DNA from: Pseudohongiella acticola
GTDB taxonomy: Bacteria; Pseudomonadota; Gammaproteobacteria; Pseudomonadales; Pseudohongiellaceae
NCBI RefSeq assembly: GCF_001758195.1
Contig: NZ_MASR01000001.1
Coordinates: forward strand, 1,426,001 to 1,490,000
Reading direction: 5' to 3'
DNA length: 64,000 bases
Shown here: in pieces, positions 23,299-32,464 of the stretch
How the letters are laid out: every line of letters starts with the position of its first letter
Position numbering within the stretch: the stretch's first letter is position 1
Translations under genes and position numbers: made by a program
The notes under the pieces: model-generated
The model's input: the letters and a program-made list of their open reading frames with translations, nothing else
Told to the model about the DNA's origin: nothing
Databases searched by the model: none

Positions 23299-25584
23299 TT
23301 ACATTGAATTGCCTTCGTTGTTTTCGCCGCGCAAGTACCGGTTAAAAAACGCCATTTGCGTTCTGAGCAAGTGAGTCTGCAGAGGGGGCGGACGGATGCC
23401 GTGGCGCTGGCCCGGGTAGGTCATCATCTCGAACACCTGGCCGCGCTCTTGCAGCTCTGCGAACAATCGGGTGGAGTGATCAAACGTCACGTTGTCATCC
23501 GCCATGCCGTGAATAATCAGCAGAGGGGTCTGGTAACCATCAAGGTGGGCAAAGACCGAGCCGGCGTCATACCCTTCGGCATTGTCCTGCGGGGTCGACA
23601 TGAAGCGTTCGGTGTAGTGTGTGTCGTATAGCGCCCAGTCCGTAACCGGCGCCCCGGCAATGCCTGCGGCAAACCTGCCCGGCGCCTGCAGCGTGGTCAT
23701 CAATGTCATGTAGCCGCCATAGGACCAGCCCCACAGACCCACCCTGTCGGCGTCCACAAAATCGCGCGCCTGCAGCCAGTCCAGCCCGGCCAGCTGGTCC
23801 TCAACTTCAAGAATACCCATGCGCAGATGCAGCGGCGCTTCAAAGGCATGGCCGCGGTTTGAACTGCCCCGGTTATCGACCTTAAAAAGCACGTAGCCGG
23901 ACTGGGCAAGAATCTGATCGCGCAGTGACTGCCATCCCCTGGTGACAGTCTGTACGCCTGGCCCGCCATACACCTGAACAATGGCCGGACAGGGCGTCGC
24001 TGCAGTGCAGTGGTCCGGCCGGTACATCTGCCAGTGCAGTTCGGTCTGCCCGTCTGCGGCCGTCAGCGTGCCATACTCGGGTCGGACATGACGCGCCAGA
24101 TAAGGCGCGTAAGGATGAGCCTGATTCAGTGGGTTTTCCTCCACCCAGGCAATGCGTTCACCTGCAATGGAATACAGCCCGGTGTTGGGTGGGGTGTCGA
24201 TGTCGGAGTAGGTGCCGATAAAGCCTGACCCGCCAGCACCGACCGATACGTTCCAGCGTCCTTCGCCAGACGTAATCCGCTGCGGTTCGCCGCCATCCAG
24301 GTTCACTGAGTACAGGTGGCGTTCCAGTGGTGTGTCCCTCCAGCCGGAGAACCAGACAATACCCGCGTCCTCGTCGACGGCTTCCAGGCTATCGACCACC
24401 CACTCACCCGATGTGATATCGCGGGCTAAGCCATCTGCGCCGACATGACGGATATGGCGAAAGCCAGATTGTTCGCTGAGATAGAGCAGACTGCCCCCGG
24501 CAAGTGTTTGCAGATCGTGCGCCAGATTGATCCAGGTATCTGCCTGCTCTGTGATACGTCGTGTTGTGTCTTCAGCACCCGTGCGCGGATCAAGTGCAAG
24601 CAGGTCCCACTGCGTCTGCGCCCGATTCTGTCGCTGCACCCATAAGGTCTCGCCAGACTCGCTCCAGTTGACGCGGCTGAGGTAGATGTCAGTGTTGCTG
24701 CCCAGATCCATCTCGGCTATCTCACTCATGTCGCCAGAGGCCTCACCGATTCCGCGAGAGCCAAGGTCGATGACGTGCAGTGTCACCAGGGCATTTGGCG
24801 TGCCGGCCCGCGGATACCGCTGTTCTGACACCGAAACGGCGTCGGCAGAAATGCCGAAGCGCTCCACCACCATCACCGGGCTTTCATCAACTCGAGCAAC
24901 CGCGATGCGACTGTCATCGGGCGACCACCAGTAACCGGTGTAGCGGCTCATCTCTTCCTGGGCAACAAACTCGGCCATGCCCCAGCTGATGACACCGCCG
25001 CCTTCGGTCGTCAGGGCACGCTCTTCCCCGGTAGACAGATCATGTATCCATAGATTCTGGTCGCGGATAAAGGAGACGAAACCGCCGTTTGGACTGACCT
25101 TGGCGTCGGTCTCAAACGCCTCGGTTTCGGTCAGGCGGCGGGTTTGTGTACTTTCCACATCGACGTAGAACACATCGCCGTCCAGAGGCACCAGAACCGC
25201 TGCGCCGGTTTCGTCCCATTGATAGGTCACCACCCCGGAAGAGGTGATGCGCGATCGCTCGCGGAACTGGATTTCAGCCTCCGTCAGCTCGCGCTCTTCT
25301 GGTACCAGCTGGCGCGCATCGACCAGCAAGTAGGCCTCGCCGGTGGCAACATCCATTGCCCACAAATCCTGCACGGTGCGGTCATTGTCTTTTGCGCGCA
25401 GGAAGCTGATGCGACTGCCATCGGGTGAGAACTGCACATTGCGGGCAGTTGGGCCGGTCAGATCTGGCGAGCCGTAGAGACGCTCGATGGTCAGTTGTTC
25501 ACCGGACCCGTCGGTAATCGGTGTGGCTGCCCGCTCGCAGGCGACAAGAATGAAGGGCAAGACAACAATTAACGCGCCACGCAT
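23299..25584 (-). CDS. Dipeptidyl-peptidase IV-like S9 serine peptidase
   Basis: 761 aa. Lipoprotein-type signal (hydrophobic IVVLPFILVAC, Cys15), so probably envelope-anchored. The N-terminal beta-propeller (about 40-490) includes QFSPDGSRISFLR and a typical DPP-IV substrate N-terminus-binding Glu pair in EFVAQEEMSRYTGYWWSPD. C-terminal alpha/beta hydrolase: GWSYGG (Ser about 619), HGMADDNV (Asp) and YPGQRHG (His). It cleaves dipeptides from peptide N-termini, typically after Pro or Ala. Length matches the bacterial DPP-IV family. Nutrient peptide degradation is likely. CGAGG lies 7 nt before the ATG. Confidence 0.93.
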   Translation of the reverse strand: MRGALIVVLPFILVACERAATPITDGSGEQLTIERLYGSPDLTGPTARNVQFSPDGSRISFLRAKDNDRTVQDLWAMDVATGEAYLLVDARQLVPEERELTEAEIQFRERSRITSSGVVTYQWDETGAAVLVPLDGDVFYVDVESTQTRRLTETEAFETDAKVSPNGGFVSFIRDQNLWIHDLSTGEERALTTEGGGVISWGMAEFVAQEEMSRYTGYWWSPDDSRIAVARVDESPVMVVERFGISADAVSVSEQRYPRAGTPNALVTLHVIDLGSRGIGEASGDMSEIAEMDLGSNTDIYLSRVNWSESGETLWVQRQNRAQTQWDLLALDPRTGAEDTTRRITEQADTWINLAHDLQTLAGGSLLYLSEQSGFRHIRHVGADGLARDITSGEWVVDSLEAVDEDAGIVWFSGWRDTPLERHLYSVNLDGGEPQRITSGEGRWNVSVGAGGSGFIGTYSDIDTPPNTGLYSIAGERIAWVEENPLNQAHPYAPYLARHVRPEYGTLTAADGQTELHWQMYRPDHCTAATPCPAIVQVYGGPGVQTVTRGWQSLRDQILAQSGYVLFKVDNRGSSNRGHAFEAPLHLRMGILEVEDQLAGLDWLQARDFVDADRVGLWGWSYGGYMTLMTTLQAPGRFAAGIAGAPVTDWALYDTHYTERFMSTPQDNAEGYDAGSVFAHLDGYQTPLLIIHGMADDNVTFDHSTRLFAELQERGQVFEMMTYPGQRHGIRPPPLQTHLLRTQMAFFNRYLRGENNEGNSM

Positions 25585-25784
25585 GAAAACCTCGGTGTAT
25601 CAGTGTGTTAGAGGAGGACAACAGTAGCCCTGAAATCGCCGGAAGTCCAGTTCAACACCACAGATCTCATGTGGTTAGTCGCCGGTGGGCCTATTCACTA
25701 TTGTCATGCTCTTGTCGTCTTACCGAATGGTAAAACTCAGATTGGAAATGAGATAGCCCACCGAATAGTCACATGCGCAAACAA

Positions 25785-25804
25785 AGTGATACTATAGTGA
25801 CACT
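25785..25804 (+). promoter_or_regulatory. Palindromic operator of the toxin-antitoxin pair
   Basis: AGTGATACTATAGTGACACT: 16 of 20 positions are symmetric (AGTG--ACTATAGT--CACT). It overlaps a TACTAT -10-like box and ends 16 nt before the antitoxin ATG. Suits autorepression by a Phd/YefM-type antitoxin. Binding not shown. Confidence 0.6.
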
Positions 25805-25820
25805 TTAGGGGAGTCGCCGC

Positions 25821-26078
25821 ATGAAAGTTGAACTAGTAACCAATCTAAAGCGTCAAGCGACCAGGATCCTTGCTGACTTGCACCAAAGCAAGGAGGCTGT
25901 CCTGATTACCGAGCATGGTCAGCCGTCCGCGTACCTGGTTGATGTGCAGGACTACGAATTTATGCAACGCAGGCTGGCGCTGCTGGAAGGATTATCCAGA
26001 GGAGAAAGGGCTATCCTGGAGGGCAGGACTAGCTCCCATGAGCAAGCCAGGGAGCGGATGGAGAAGTGGCTGAAATAG
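25821..26078 (+). CDS. Phd/YefM-family antitoxin
   Basis: 85 aa. LVTNLKRQATRILADLHQSKEAVLITEHGQPSAYLVDVQDYE is the usual Phd/YefM DNA-binding fold (the stretch spans residues 5-46; quoted key blocks are LKRQATRIL and VLITEHGQPSAYLV). The C-terminal helix (EQARERMEKWLK) would wrap the toxin. AGGGGAG precedes the ATG. The gene overlaps the toxin start by 13 nt. It neutralises the toxin and probably represses the operon at the upstream palindrome. Confidence 0.92.
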   Translation: MKVELVTNLKRQATRILADLHQSKEAVLITEHGQPSAYLVDVQDYEFMQRRLALLEGLSRGERAILEGRTSSHEQARERMEKWLK

Positions 26079-26365
26079 CATGGACTGATCCGGCGCTGGA
26101 GCAGTTGGAAGAAATCGCACAATACATTGCATTGGACAAGCCAGAGGCCGCTTTCGCTTTTGTGAAGCGGATATTTTCTGCGGTTGATCGGCTTGGGTTG
26201 TTTCCTGATTCGGGACATGTTCCGACAGAGCTACCGAGCTCTATCTACCGGGAGCTATATGTCAGGCCCTGTCGCATCTTTTACCGTCAGGAAAACAATG
26301 TTGTTCTGATTGTTTACGTCATGCGGGAGGAAATGCAGTTGCGCAGATTCCTTTTGGACGCCTGA
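26066..26365 (+). CDS. ParE/RelE-superfamily toxin
   Basis: 99 aa from GTG. WTDPALEQLEEIAQYIALDKPEAA, GLFPDSGHVP, YRELYVRPCRIFYRQE and VVLIVYVMREEMQL follow the RelE/ParE fold: two helices, then strands with the conserved 'R.fYR' segment. ParE members poison gyrase and RelE members cut mRNA; the lack of the RelE catalytic set and the helix pattern favour ParE. Translationally coupled to the antitoxin. Confidence 0.9.
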   Translation: MAEIAWTDPALEQLEEIAQYIALDKPEAAFAFVKRIFSAVDRLGLFPDSGHVPTELPSSIYRELYVRPCRIFYRQENNVVLIVYVMREEMQLRRFLLDA

Positions 26366-26544
26366 TTGGATAGCTAGGCCGGTCGTTTGTCGTGGAGAAT
26401 GGGCGACCTGGAGCACAGCGGGCCTGATCGATACCGGCAGTGCAATGCCTTGGGGCTTCCGAAAGGCTGCTTATCCTGCCTACCGATATCAATCAGTATG
26501 ATGCCAGCGGCGCCGGCACCCGCAGCACCGCATGGCTAAACAGC

Positions 26545-27930
26545 TCACCACACCAGATGAAACGCCTCCTGCCGCTTAAACACCCAATGCCGCTCCCCCT
26601 CCGCATCCAGATATGCCTCTTCCTCCTGCCGGCAGTTCGCCTCCTCACCATCCCACTCGGGAATGGCTCGAGTGGCCTGCAACTCAATGGAGTGCCAGGT
26701 CGACGGCAATAGAACGGCATCGCCTCTGACCGGTACGCCGTCCTGCCCGTCCCAGCGGCCGATCAGCGGACCGGCGCCGTGGCCGTGGTCACCGATGGGG
26801 TGAGTATAGACCGTGCCGGTGATGCCTTCGGCGCTGATGCGCGCCAGCGTCGAAGCCAGGATGTCGTTGCCGGTGCGGCCGGGTTCCATCTCTTCCAGCA
26901 GCAGTTCCTGCATGCGGTTGGAATCGGCCAGGCAGGCCTGCAGACCGGCGGGCGCTTCAGTTTCGCCGGGTTTGAGTACATAACCCAGATGCTGGGTGTC
27001 GGTATGCAGGTTCATGGCAACCACGCCGAAGTCGGTCCACAGCAGGTCACCGGGCTGGATGACGGTGTCACCGCTGATGCGACCGCTGCCCTGCCGCGTA
27101 ACATCGACTGAGGGCTGGAACCAGACCTGATAGCCCAGCCCCTGTACGCGTTGGCGCAGCCACCAGCGGACATCGTCGGTGGTGGTTTCGCCCGGTGTGA
27201 TCACGACACTGGAGAAGGCCTCGGAGATTACCGCGTGCACGGTCTCCATGATCATGCGGTAACGCGGCATCATCTCGGGAATGCGCAGTGCGATGTAATT
27301 CATGGCCAGGCGCGGTTCGCGCACCACGCGATCCAGATAAGGGCCAAGTGCTTCTTCCAGCACTTCTCTCTCACCGGCATGCAGTCCGTCCGAGAACGCC
27401 CAGTTTGGATCAATGTTCAGCGCAATACTGTCCGGGTCGCGGTCTTCGATCAGTTCGCGCAGCAGCTGCCATTGCTCATCCCCGACGAGTTCGCCGGTTT
27501 CCTGCGTGGGCGCGGGCCGGGTGGAACGATAGGCTTCAAACACGCCGCCCTGGTCGCCGCCGCCCAGCGCCAGCCGCTCGACTGTGTCGTCCGGCTGCAG
27601 TGTGAAGACATAGATGGAACGGCGCCGGGCGGCGAAGGTGGTGGGCGCGGTGATGGACCAGAACACGGGGTCTTCGGCGTACTCGCGCATGGACAGGACC
27701 CACATGTCGACGTTGTACTCGCGCATCAAGGTCGGCAATACACTCTCTACCCGTGCTTCCAGCCAGGCCTGCTGTTCGGTGGCCTGATCACGCAGCGTGG
27801 GCAGCGGCTGCACGTGGGCCGGGGCGGATTCGGGCACCTGAAGCGGCGGCTGGGCCTGCACCGGCGTGACTGCCAGGGCGGTGACTACGAAGGTGAGCAC
27901 AAGTGTGGTTAACGCGGTGACTGGTTTCAT
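26545..27930 (-). CDS. M24 (Xaa-Pro aminopeptidase-like) secreted protein
   Basis: 461 aa. Signal peptide (TTLVLTFVVTALAVTPVQA). An N-terminal creatinase-like domain (about 50-215) is followed by a pita-bread domain with LLWTDFGVVAMNLHTDTQHLGYV (first metal Asp region), THPIGDHGHGAGPLIG (His ligand) and STWHSIELQATRAIPEW (Glu ligand). Metal ligands look mostly conserved. M24 enzymes remove N-terminal residues, often before Pro. Its neighbourhood with a DPP-IV-like enzyme fits extracytoplasmic peptide breakdown. The ribosome site is weak. Confidence 0.82.
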   Translation of the reverse strand: MKPVTALTTLVLTFVVTALAVTPVQAQPPLQVPESAPAHVQPLPTLRDQATEQQAWLEARVESVLPTLMREYNVDMWVLSMREYAEDPVFWSITAPTTFAARRRSIYVFTLQPDDTVERLALGGGDQGGVFEAYRSTRPAPTQETGELVGDEQWQLLRELIEDRDPDSIALNIDPNWAFSDGLHAGEREVLEEALGPYLDRVVREPRLAMNYIALRIPEMMPRYRMIMETVHAVISEAFSSVVITPGETTTDDVRWWLRQRVQGLGYQVWFQPSVDVTRQGSGRISGDTVIQPGDLLWTDFGVVAMNLHTDTQHLGYVLKPGETEAPAGLQACLADSNRMQELLLEEMEPGRTGNDILASTLARISAEGITGTVYTHPIGDHGHGAGPLIGRWDGQDGVPVRGDAVLLPSTWHSIELQATRAIPEWDGEEANCRQEEEAYLDAEGERHWVFKRQEAFHLVW

Positions 27931-28150
27931 CGAAGGGTCCGTCGGAATAAGTGTACAGCAGAAAGTATCGCGAGATCAGGGAGTTGTCCAGCGCAGCGGA
28001 TAGGGATGCCGCAGATACCGATTGGGTCTGGCAACGACCTGAGTTTGATAACCGTTGGTGTGCAGACGAAGTTACGCTAAGCTCGGCAGCACATGCAGTG
28101 TATGCCGCCGACGCGCAGCTGCTGAAAAACACCCATTCACGGAGCCCCCA

Positions 28151-30250
28151 ATGAATTATCAACGCCGAAGCCGCGCATTACTCGTGATGATCGTCGCAGT
28201 CCTGTCACTGGCCGCCTGCAGGCAGCAGGAACCCACACCACCGGCCGCTGCGGTGTCGCAGGAGACCGCGTTTGCGCGGCCTGCCGGCGCTGAGACGTTT
28301 ACCGCGATTATCTCGGGGACGCGGGTTGGGCAAATGGACGTGCAACACGGCGACGTCACCAATGTGGGTTATGAATACCGTAACAATGGTCGCGGCCCAT
28401 CCGTTGAAGAAGTCATTGAATTTAATGATCAGGGTTTACCAAGCAGCTGGCATATTACGGGCGCAACAACCTTTGGCAATATCATCGCCGAGGACTTTGA
28501 GATTGAAGGCGGCAGAGCGGTCTGGACAGATACCACCGGGGCCAGCGCAGAAGAATTAGCGGAGGCCAATTTGTATGTCGCCCAGGAGTCCAGTCCCTAT
28601 GCCTTGTGGGTATATGCACGTCTGCTATTGGCTGCTGAGGGAAATACTCTGGCGGTGCTGCCAGCCGGCGAGCTTAAACTGGACGCTATTGAGAGCCTGG
28701 ATGTCACCGGCAGCGATGGCGCTTCCATTGCTGTCACCACCTATGCGCTGTCGGGCATTGACCTGAACCCGAGTTACTTTGCGCTGGATGAGGACGGCCT
28801 GCTGTTTGCCTCCATGAGCGAAAGATTTGCGCTGGTGCGAACCGGCTTTGAAGCTGAAGAGCAGCGCTTGCGTGACCTGGCTGCCGAATACGCCACCCGC
28901 CGCTTTGAAACCATACAGGAACAAGTCACCCGCGTGTTTGATAAACCGGTGCGCATCAATAACGTCAGGGTTTTTGATCCGGACAGCTTGAATCTCTCCG
29001 AGCCGGTCTCCGTGCTGGTGGCGGAGAATCGAATCGCATCGATTGACGACGTGACACAGGCGCCGGATGCCGATGAGATTCTGATCGATGGCGCAGGCGG
29101 CACCCTGGTGGCCGGAATGTACGAAATGCATGCGCATGCGGGCCAGGGCAGTGCCCTGCTTAATATTGCCGCCGGGGTCACAAGCTTTCGTGATATGGGC
29201 AACAATAATGAGGTGCTTGATGACCTGATTAATAAAATCGAGTCGGGCCGACTGGTCGGGCCGCGCATTCATCGCAGCGGCTTTATCGAGGGCAGAAGCC
29301 CGTTCAACTCCAACAGCGGCATCCTGGTGTCGACACAGGAGGAAGCACTGGATGCCGTGCGTTGGTATGCCGATCAGGGCGATTTTCATCAGATCAAAAT
29401 CTACAACAGCATGACGCCAGAATGGGTGCCAGCGATGGTGACTGAGGCGCACGATCGCGGTCTGCGTGTTGCAGGTCACGTGCCCGCCTTCACCAATGCT
29501 GATGCCATGATTGCGGCTGGGTACGATGAGCTGACGCACATCAACCAGGTCATGCTGGGCTGGGTGTTGGCACCTGACGAAGATACCCGCACCTTGTTGC
29601 GGCTGACAGCCATGAAGCGATTCCCCGCCATCGACATCAATTCTGACGCGGTGCAATCGACCATTTCCAGCATGGGAGAGCGCGGCATGGGCATTGACCC
29701 GACGCTGGCAATTCATGAAAACCTGATGCTGTCCCGCAATGGCGAGGTGGCGCCCGGCATGGTGGACTACATCGATAACATGCCCGTGGGTATTCAGCGT
29801 AATGCCAGAACTGCGCGTTCTGAAATTGCCTCACCAGAGGATGACATTGCCTATCGGCAGGGCTTTGCCAAAATTCTGGAAACCGTGCGCGAAATGCGGG
29901 ATCAGGGTGTGGTGATTATTCCCGGGACCGATCTGGGCGGCTCGTTTAGCTATCACCGCGAGCTGGAGCTTTATCAGGAGATTGGCATGACGGCCGCTGA
30001 GGTGCTGAAAATGGCGACGCTTGATATGGCCAGTTACCTGGGACAGGACGATGAACTGGGGTCGATTGAGCAGGGTAAACTGGCTGATTTTTTCCTTGTC
30101 CCGGGTGATCCGACGACTGACCTGAAAGCCATCAAGACGATTTCAATGGTGGTTAAAGATGGCAACGTCTATTTTCCCAGCGATATTTATCCTGAGTTTG
30201 GCATTCAACCGTTTACCGACGCGCCGGTGATTGTGTCAGGCGCGGAATAG
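28151..30250 (+). CDS. Lipoprotein amidohydrolase
   Basis: About 699 aa from the ATG at 28151, chosen because CGGAGC precedes it and MNYQRRSRALLVMIVAVLSLAAC is a lipoprotein signal. An N-terminal beta-rich domain (about 30-250) has no known motif. The amidohydrolase domain starts at VRINNVRVFDP and contains MHAHAG (metal HxH), IKIYNS (bridging Lys), GHVPA and THINQ (metal His), and PGTDLGG (Asp). End: LGSIEQGKLADFFLVPGDP, standard for the family. It hydrolyses amide or ester bonds, perhaps of dipeptides or cyclic compounds. Substrate unknown. The promoter region is shared with the divergent M24 gene. Confidence 0.87.
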   Translation: MNYQRRSRALLVMIVAVLSLAACRQQEPTPPAAAVSQETAFARPAGAETFTAIISGTRVGQMDVQHGDVTNVGYEYRNNGRGPSVEEVIEFNDQGLPSSWHITGATTFGNIIAEDFEIEGGRAVWTDTTGASAEELAEANLYVAQESSPYALWVYARLLLAAEGNTLAVLPAGELKLDAIESLDVTGSDGASIAVTTYALSGIDLNPSYFALDEDGLLFASMSERFALVRTGFEAEEQRLRDLAAEYATRRFETIQEQVTRVFDKPVRINNVRVFDPDSLNLSEPVSVLVAENRIASIDDVTQAPDADEILIDGAGGTLVAGMYEMHAHAGQGSALLNIAAGVTSFRDMGNNNEVLDDLINKIESGRLVGPRIHRSGFIEGRSPFNSNSGILVSTQEEALDAVRWYADQGDFHQIKIYNSMTPEWVPAMVTEAHDRGLRVAGHVPAFTNADAMIAAGYDELTHINQVMLGWVLAPDEDTRTLLRLTAMKRFPAIDINSDAVQSTISSMGERGMGIDPTLAIHENLMLSRNGEVAPGMVDYIDNMPVGIQRNARTARSEIASPEDDIAYRQGFAKILETVREMRDQGVVIIPGTDLGGSFSYHRELELYQEIGMTAAEVLKMATLDMASYLGQDDELGSIEQGKLADFFLVPGDPTTDLKAIKTISMVVKDGNVYFPSDIYPEFGIQPFTDAPVIVSGAE

Positions 30251-30370
30251 TCCAGACCGCGCTGACAGGACCGTCTGTCGCGATCGTTGGCATCAGGAAT
30301 GCCTTGAACTGATCGGTTTTAAGGTCTAATCTGTGTACTTCTGTAACAGATAGTTGATAAGGACTATGTT

Positions 30371-32206
30371 ATGAAAACTCCGTTCCGCCTCGCGTTACTG
30401 ACCCTGACGGCCGCTGCGTCGTCTCTTATTCATGCCGGTGAGCGCGTGGGTGACTTCGCCCTGATCGACCACACTGGCTACCAGCACCACATGTCCTGGT
30501 ACGATGATCACGATGCCGTGGTGTTCCTGCCGCAGGCGGTGGGGCTGACCGATCAGGCCTCACTGAGCGCCCTGCAGGCAGTGTACAACGAGTACGCGGA
30601 TCAGGATGTTGCGTTCTTTCTGATCAACCCCGGCCTGCAGACTGACCGCGAGGCGGTGGCCAATGCGATTGCTGACATTCCCCTCCCCGTGTTGATGGAT
30701 GATGCCCAACTGGTATCCGGCGCACTTGGCCTGACGCACATGAACCAGGCGGTTGTGTATGATCCGGCCACCTTCGAGGTGGTGTATCGCGGCCCTGTGC
30801 AACAGGAGCTGGAACAGGCGATTCGTCAGTTGAAGGCTGCAGAATCTGTCGAACTGGTTGAAGTCGCCAGCAACGGCCGCAGCATTGAATACGGTGGCGT
30901 AGATGCCACGGCAATCTCTTACCAGGATGATATTGCGCCGATCATTGCCGAGAACTGCGCTGAGTGTCATCGCGCGGGCGGCATCGCCCCCTTTGCCATG
31001 GACAGTAACCTGGCCGTGCAGGGCTGGTCGCCAATGATCCGTGAGGTGGTGATGACCAAGCGTATGCCGCCGGGTCAGATCGACAACAAGGTTGGCCACG
31101 AGATCAAAAACGAAATGAACCTCAGTGATGCGGAGATGCAGACACTGGTGCGCTGGATTGATGCCGGTGCCACCGTGCAGGACTCGGACGCTGATCCGCT
31201 GACACAATTGGTGTGGTCGGATACCAAGTGGAAAATGGGTGAACCTGACCTGATCATCAAAGTGCCACCGCAGGTTATCCCGGCCACCGGCGTGGTGGAC
31301 TACATGGATATCCCCATCGATCTGGGCCTGACCGAGGATCGCTGGGTCAAGGGCAGCGAAGTGGCGCCGGGCAGCCCGGAAGTGCTACACCACATCATCA
31401 CCTCGGTGGTACCACCGGAGGGTCAGTCGGATCCACAAACGGCCTTCATGGAGGCCATCAACAGCCTGCCGGAAGAGCGTGCCCGCGCCATTCGTACCCA
31501 GATGTTTGCCTCAATCGCCGCTGGCGAGCAGCCTGACATTGACCGTATCTTCCGCGAGAACCCGGACATTGATGTCGGTGTACTGCTGGGCGGCGGTGAT
31601 GCCGATCAGGCTTCCGTGGCCGGTTATGCGCCGGGCAACAGCGTGTCCTGGAACCCAGAGGGTGTCGGCGGCCTGCTGCGCGCCGGGTCTGGCCTGAGCC
31701 TGCAGATGCATTACACCACCACTGGCAAAGAAATGACCGACGCTACTGAGATCGGCATCTACTTCTATCCGGAAGGCGAAGTGCCAGAAGAGCGCATGTC
31801 TGGTGGTGTGGGTAATGCCTTCACGCTGTCCATTCCGCCCAATGCCAAGGATCACGAAATGGAGTTGGTGACCTATGTGCCGGAGGAAGCAGAAATCCGC
31901 AGCCTGATGCCGCACATGCATTTCCGCGGCAAGCGCATGAAGTTTATTGCCGAGTATCCCGACGGTTCGGAAGAGTTGTTGCTGTCAGTGCCGGCCTATT
32001 CCTTCAACTGGCAGCTGTCGCATGAACTGGCCGAGCCGCTGCGTGTGCCGGCGGGTACCAAGATCATCGCCCGCGGCGCCTTTGATAACTCGGCGCAGAA
32101 CCGTTTCAACCCCGACCCGACCACGGAAGTGAACTGGGGCGAGCAGAGCTGGGAAGAAATGTTCATGGGTTTCTATGAGTGGAAACTGGTCAGTCAGAAC
32201 AACTGA
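30371..32206 (+). CDS. Redoxin-like / haem c / PHM-like copper monooxygenase fusion, copy 1
   Basis: 611 aa, signal peptide to about residue 22. Domain 1 (25-165): thioredoxin-fold/redoxin-like, but without the catalytic cysteines. Domain 2 (about 180-270): cytochrome c with CAECH and a possible Met ligand in TKRMPPGQ. Domain 3 (about 285-610): peptidylglycine-monooxygenase-like copper type II domain with VLHHII (two His), LQMHYTTTG (His), PHMHFRGKRM (HxH) and SWEEMFMGF (Met), i.e. all Cu-H and Cu-M ligand positions. Inferred: a periplasmic hydroxylase whose electrons may come from the tethered haem. AAGGAC precedes the ATG. Paralogue at 34327. Confidence 0.85.
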   Translation: MKTPFRLALLTLTAAASSLIHAGERVGDFALIDHTGYQHHMSWYDDHDAVVFLPQAVGLTDQASLSALQAVYNEYADQDVAFFLINPGLQTDREAVANAIADIPLPVLMDDAQLVSGALGLTHMNQAVVYDPATFEVVYRGPVQQELEQAIRQLKAAESVELVEVASNGRSIEYGGVDATAISYQDDIAPIIAENCAECHRAGGIAPFAMDSNLAVQGWSPMIREVVMTKRMPPGQIDNKVGHEIKNEMNLSDAEMQTLVRWIDAGATVQDSDADPLTQLVWSDTKWKMGEPDLIIKVPPQVIPATGVVDYMDIPIDLGLTEDRWVKGSEVAPGSPEVLHHIITSVVPPEGQSDPQTAFMEAINSLPEERARAIRTQMFASIAAGEQPDIDRIFRENPDIDVGVLLGGGDADQASVAGYAPGNSVSWNPEGVGGLLRAGSGLSLQMHYTTTGKEMTDATEIGIYFYPEGEVPEERMSGGVGNAFTLSIPPNAKDHEMELVTYVPEEAEIRSLMPHMHFRGKRMKFIAEYPDGSEELLLSVPAYSFNWQLSHELAEPLRVPAGTKIIARGAFDNSAQNRFNPDPTTEVNWGEQSWEEMFMGFYEWKLVSQNN

Positions 32207-32318
32207 CCATAACAATCAAGACTGCCGGCGGCACATCCTCAGTGCCACCGGCATCCCCGCCTTACGCTCCGCACTGACCTGGCCCTCTCGGCGTTTACCA
32301 GACCTGGCTAGACAAACC

Positions 32319-32346
32319 ATGCATTTTAGAACGACCTAAAATGCAT
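32319..32346. repeat. Perfect 11-bp inverted repeat
   Basis: ATGCATTTTAG (32319-32329), loop AACGAC, CTAAAATGCAT (32336-32346). No T-run of terminator type follows. It lies 119 bp before the FG-GAP gene and 113 bp after the preceding stop; could be an operator, an mRNA-stabilising hairpin or a poor terminator. Confidence 0.7.
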
Positions 32347-32464
32347 AGCTCCCACGCTCACTTCTCGCAGAAATATCTGCTGATCTGCATATTTATATTT
32401 CCTTGCTTAAGAAAAGGGGGCAAGCTACGCATCAGGTCAATAACAAAACTACAGGTAATCACCC

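Noticed and set aside
27151-27912. Long plus-strand frame opposite the M24 gene
   Set aside because: Shadow of the GC-rich minus-strand coding sequence; the minus strand carries signal peptide and metal-site motifs.
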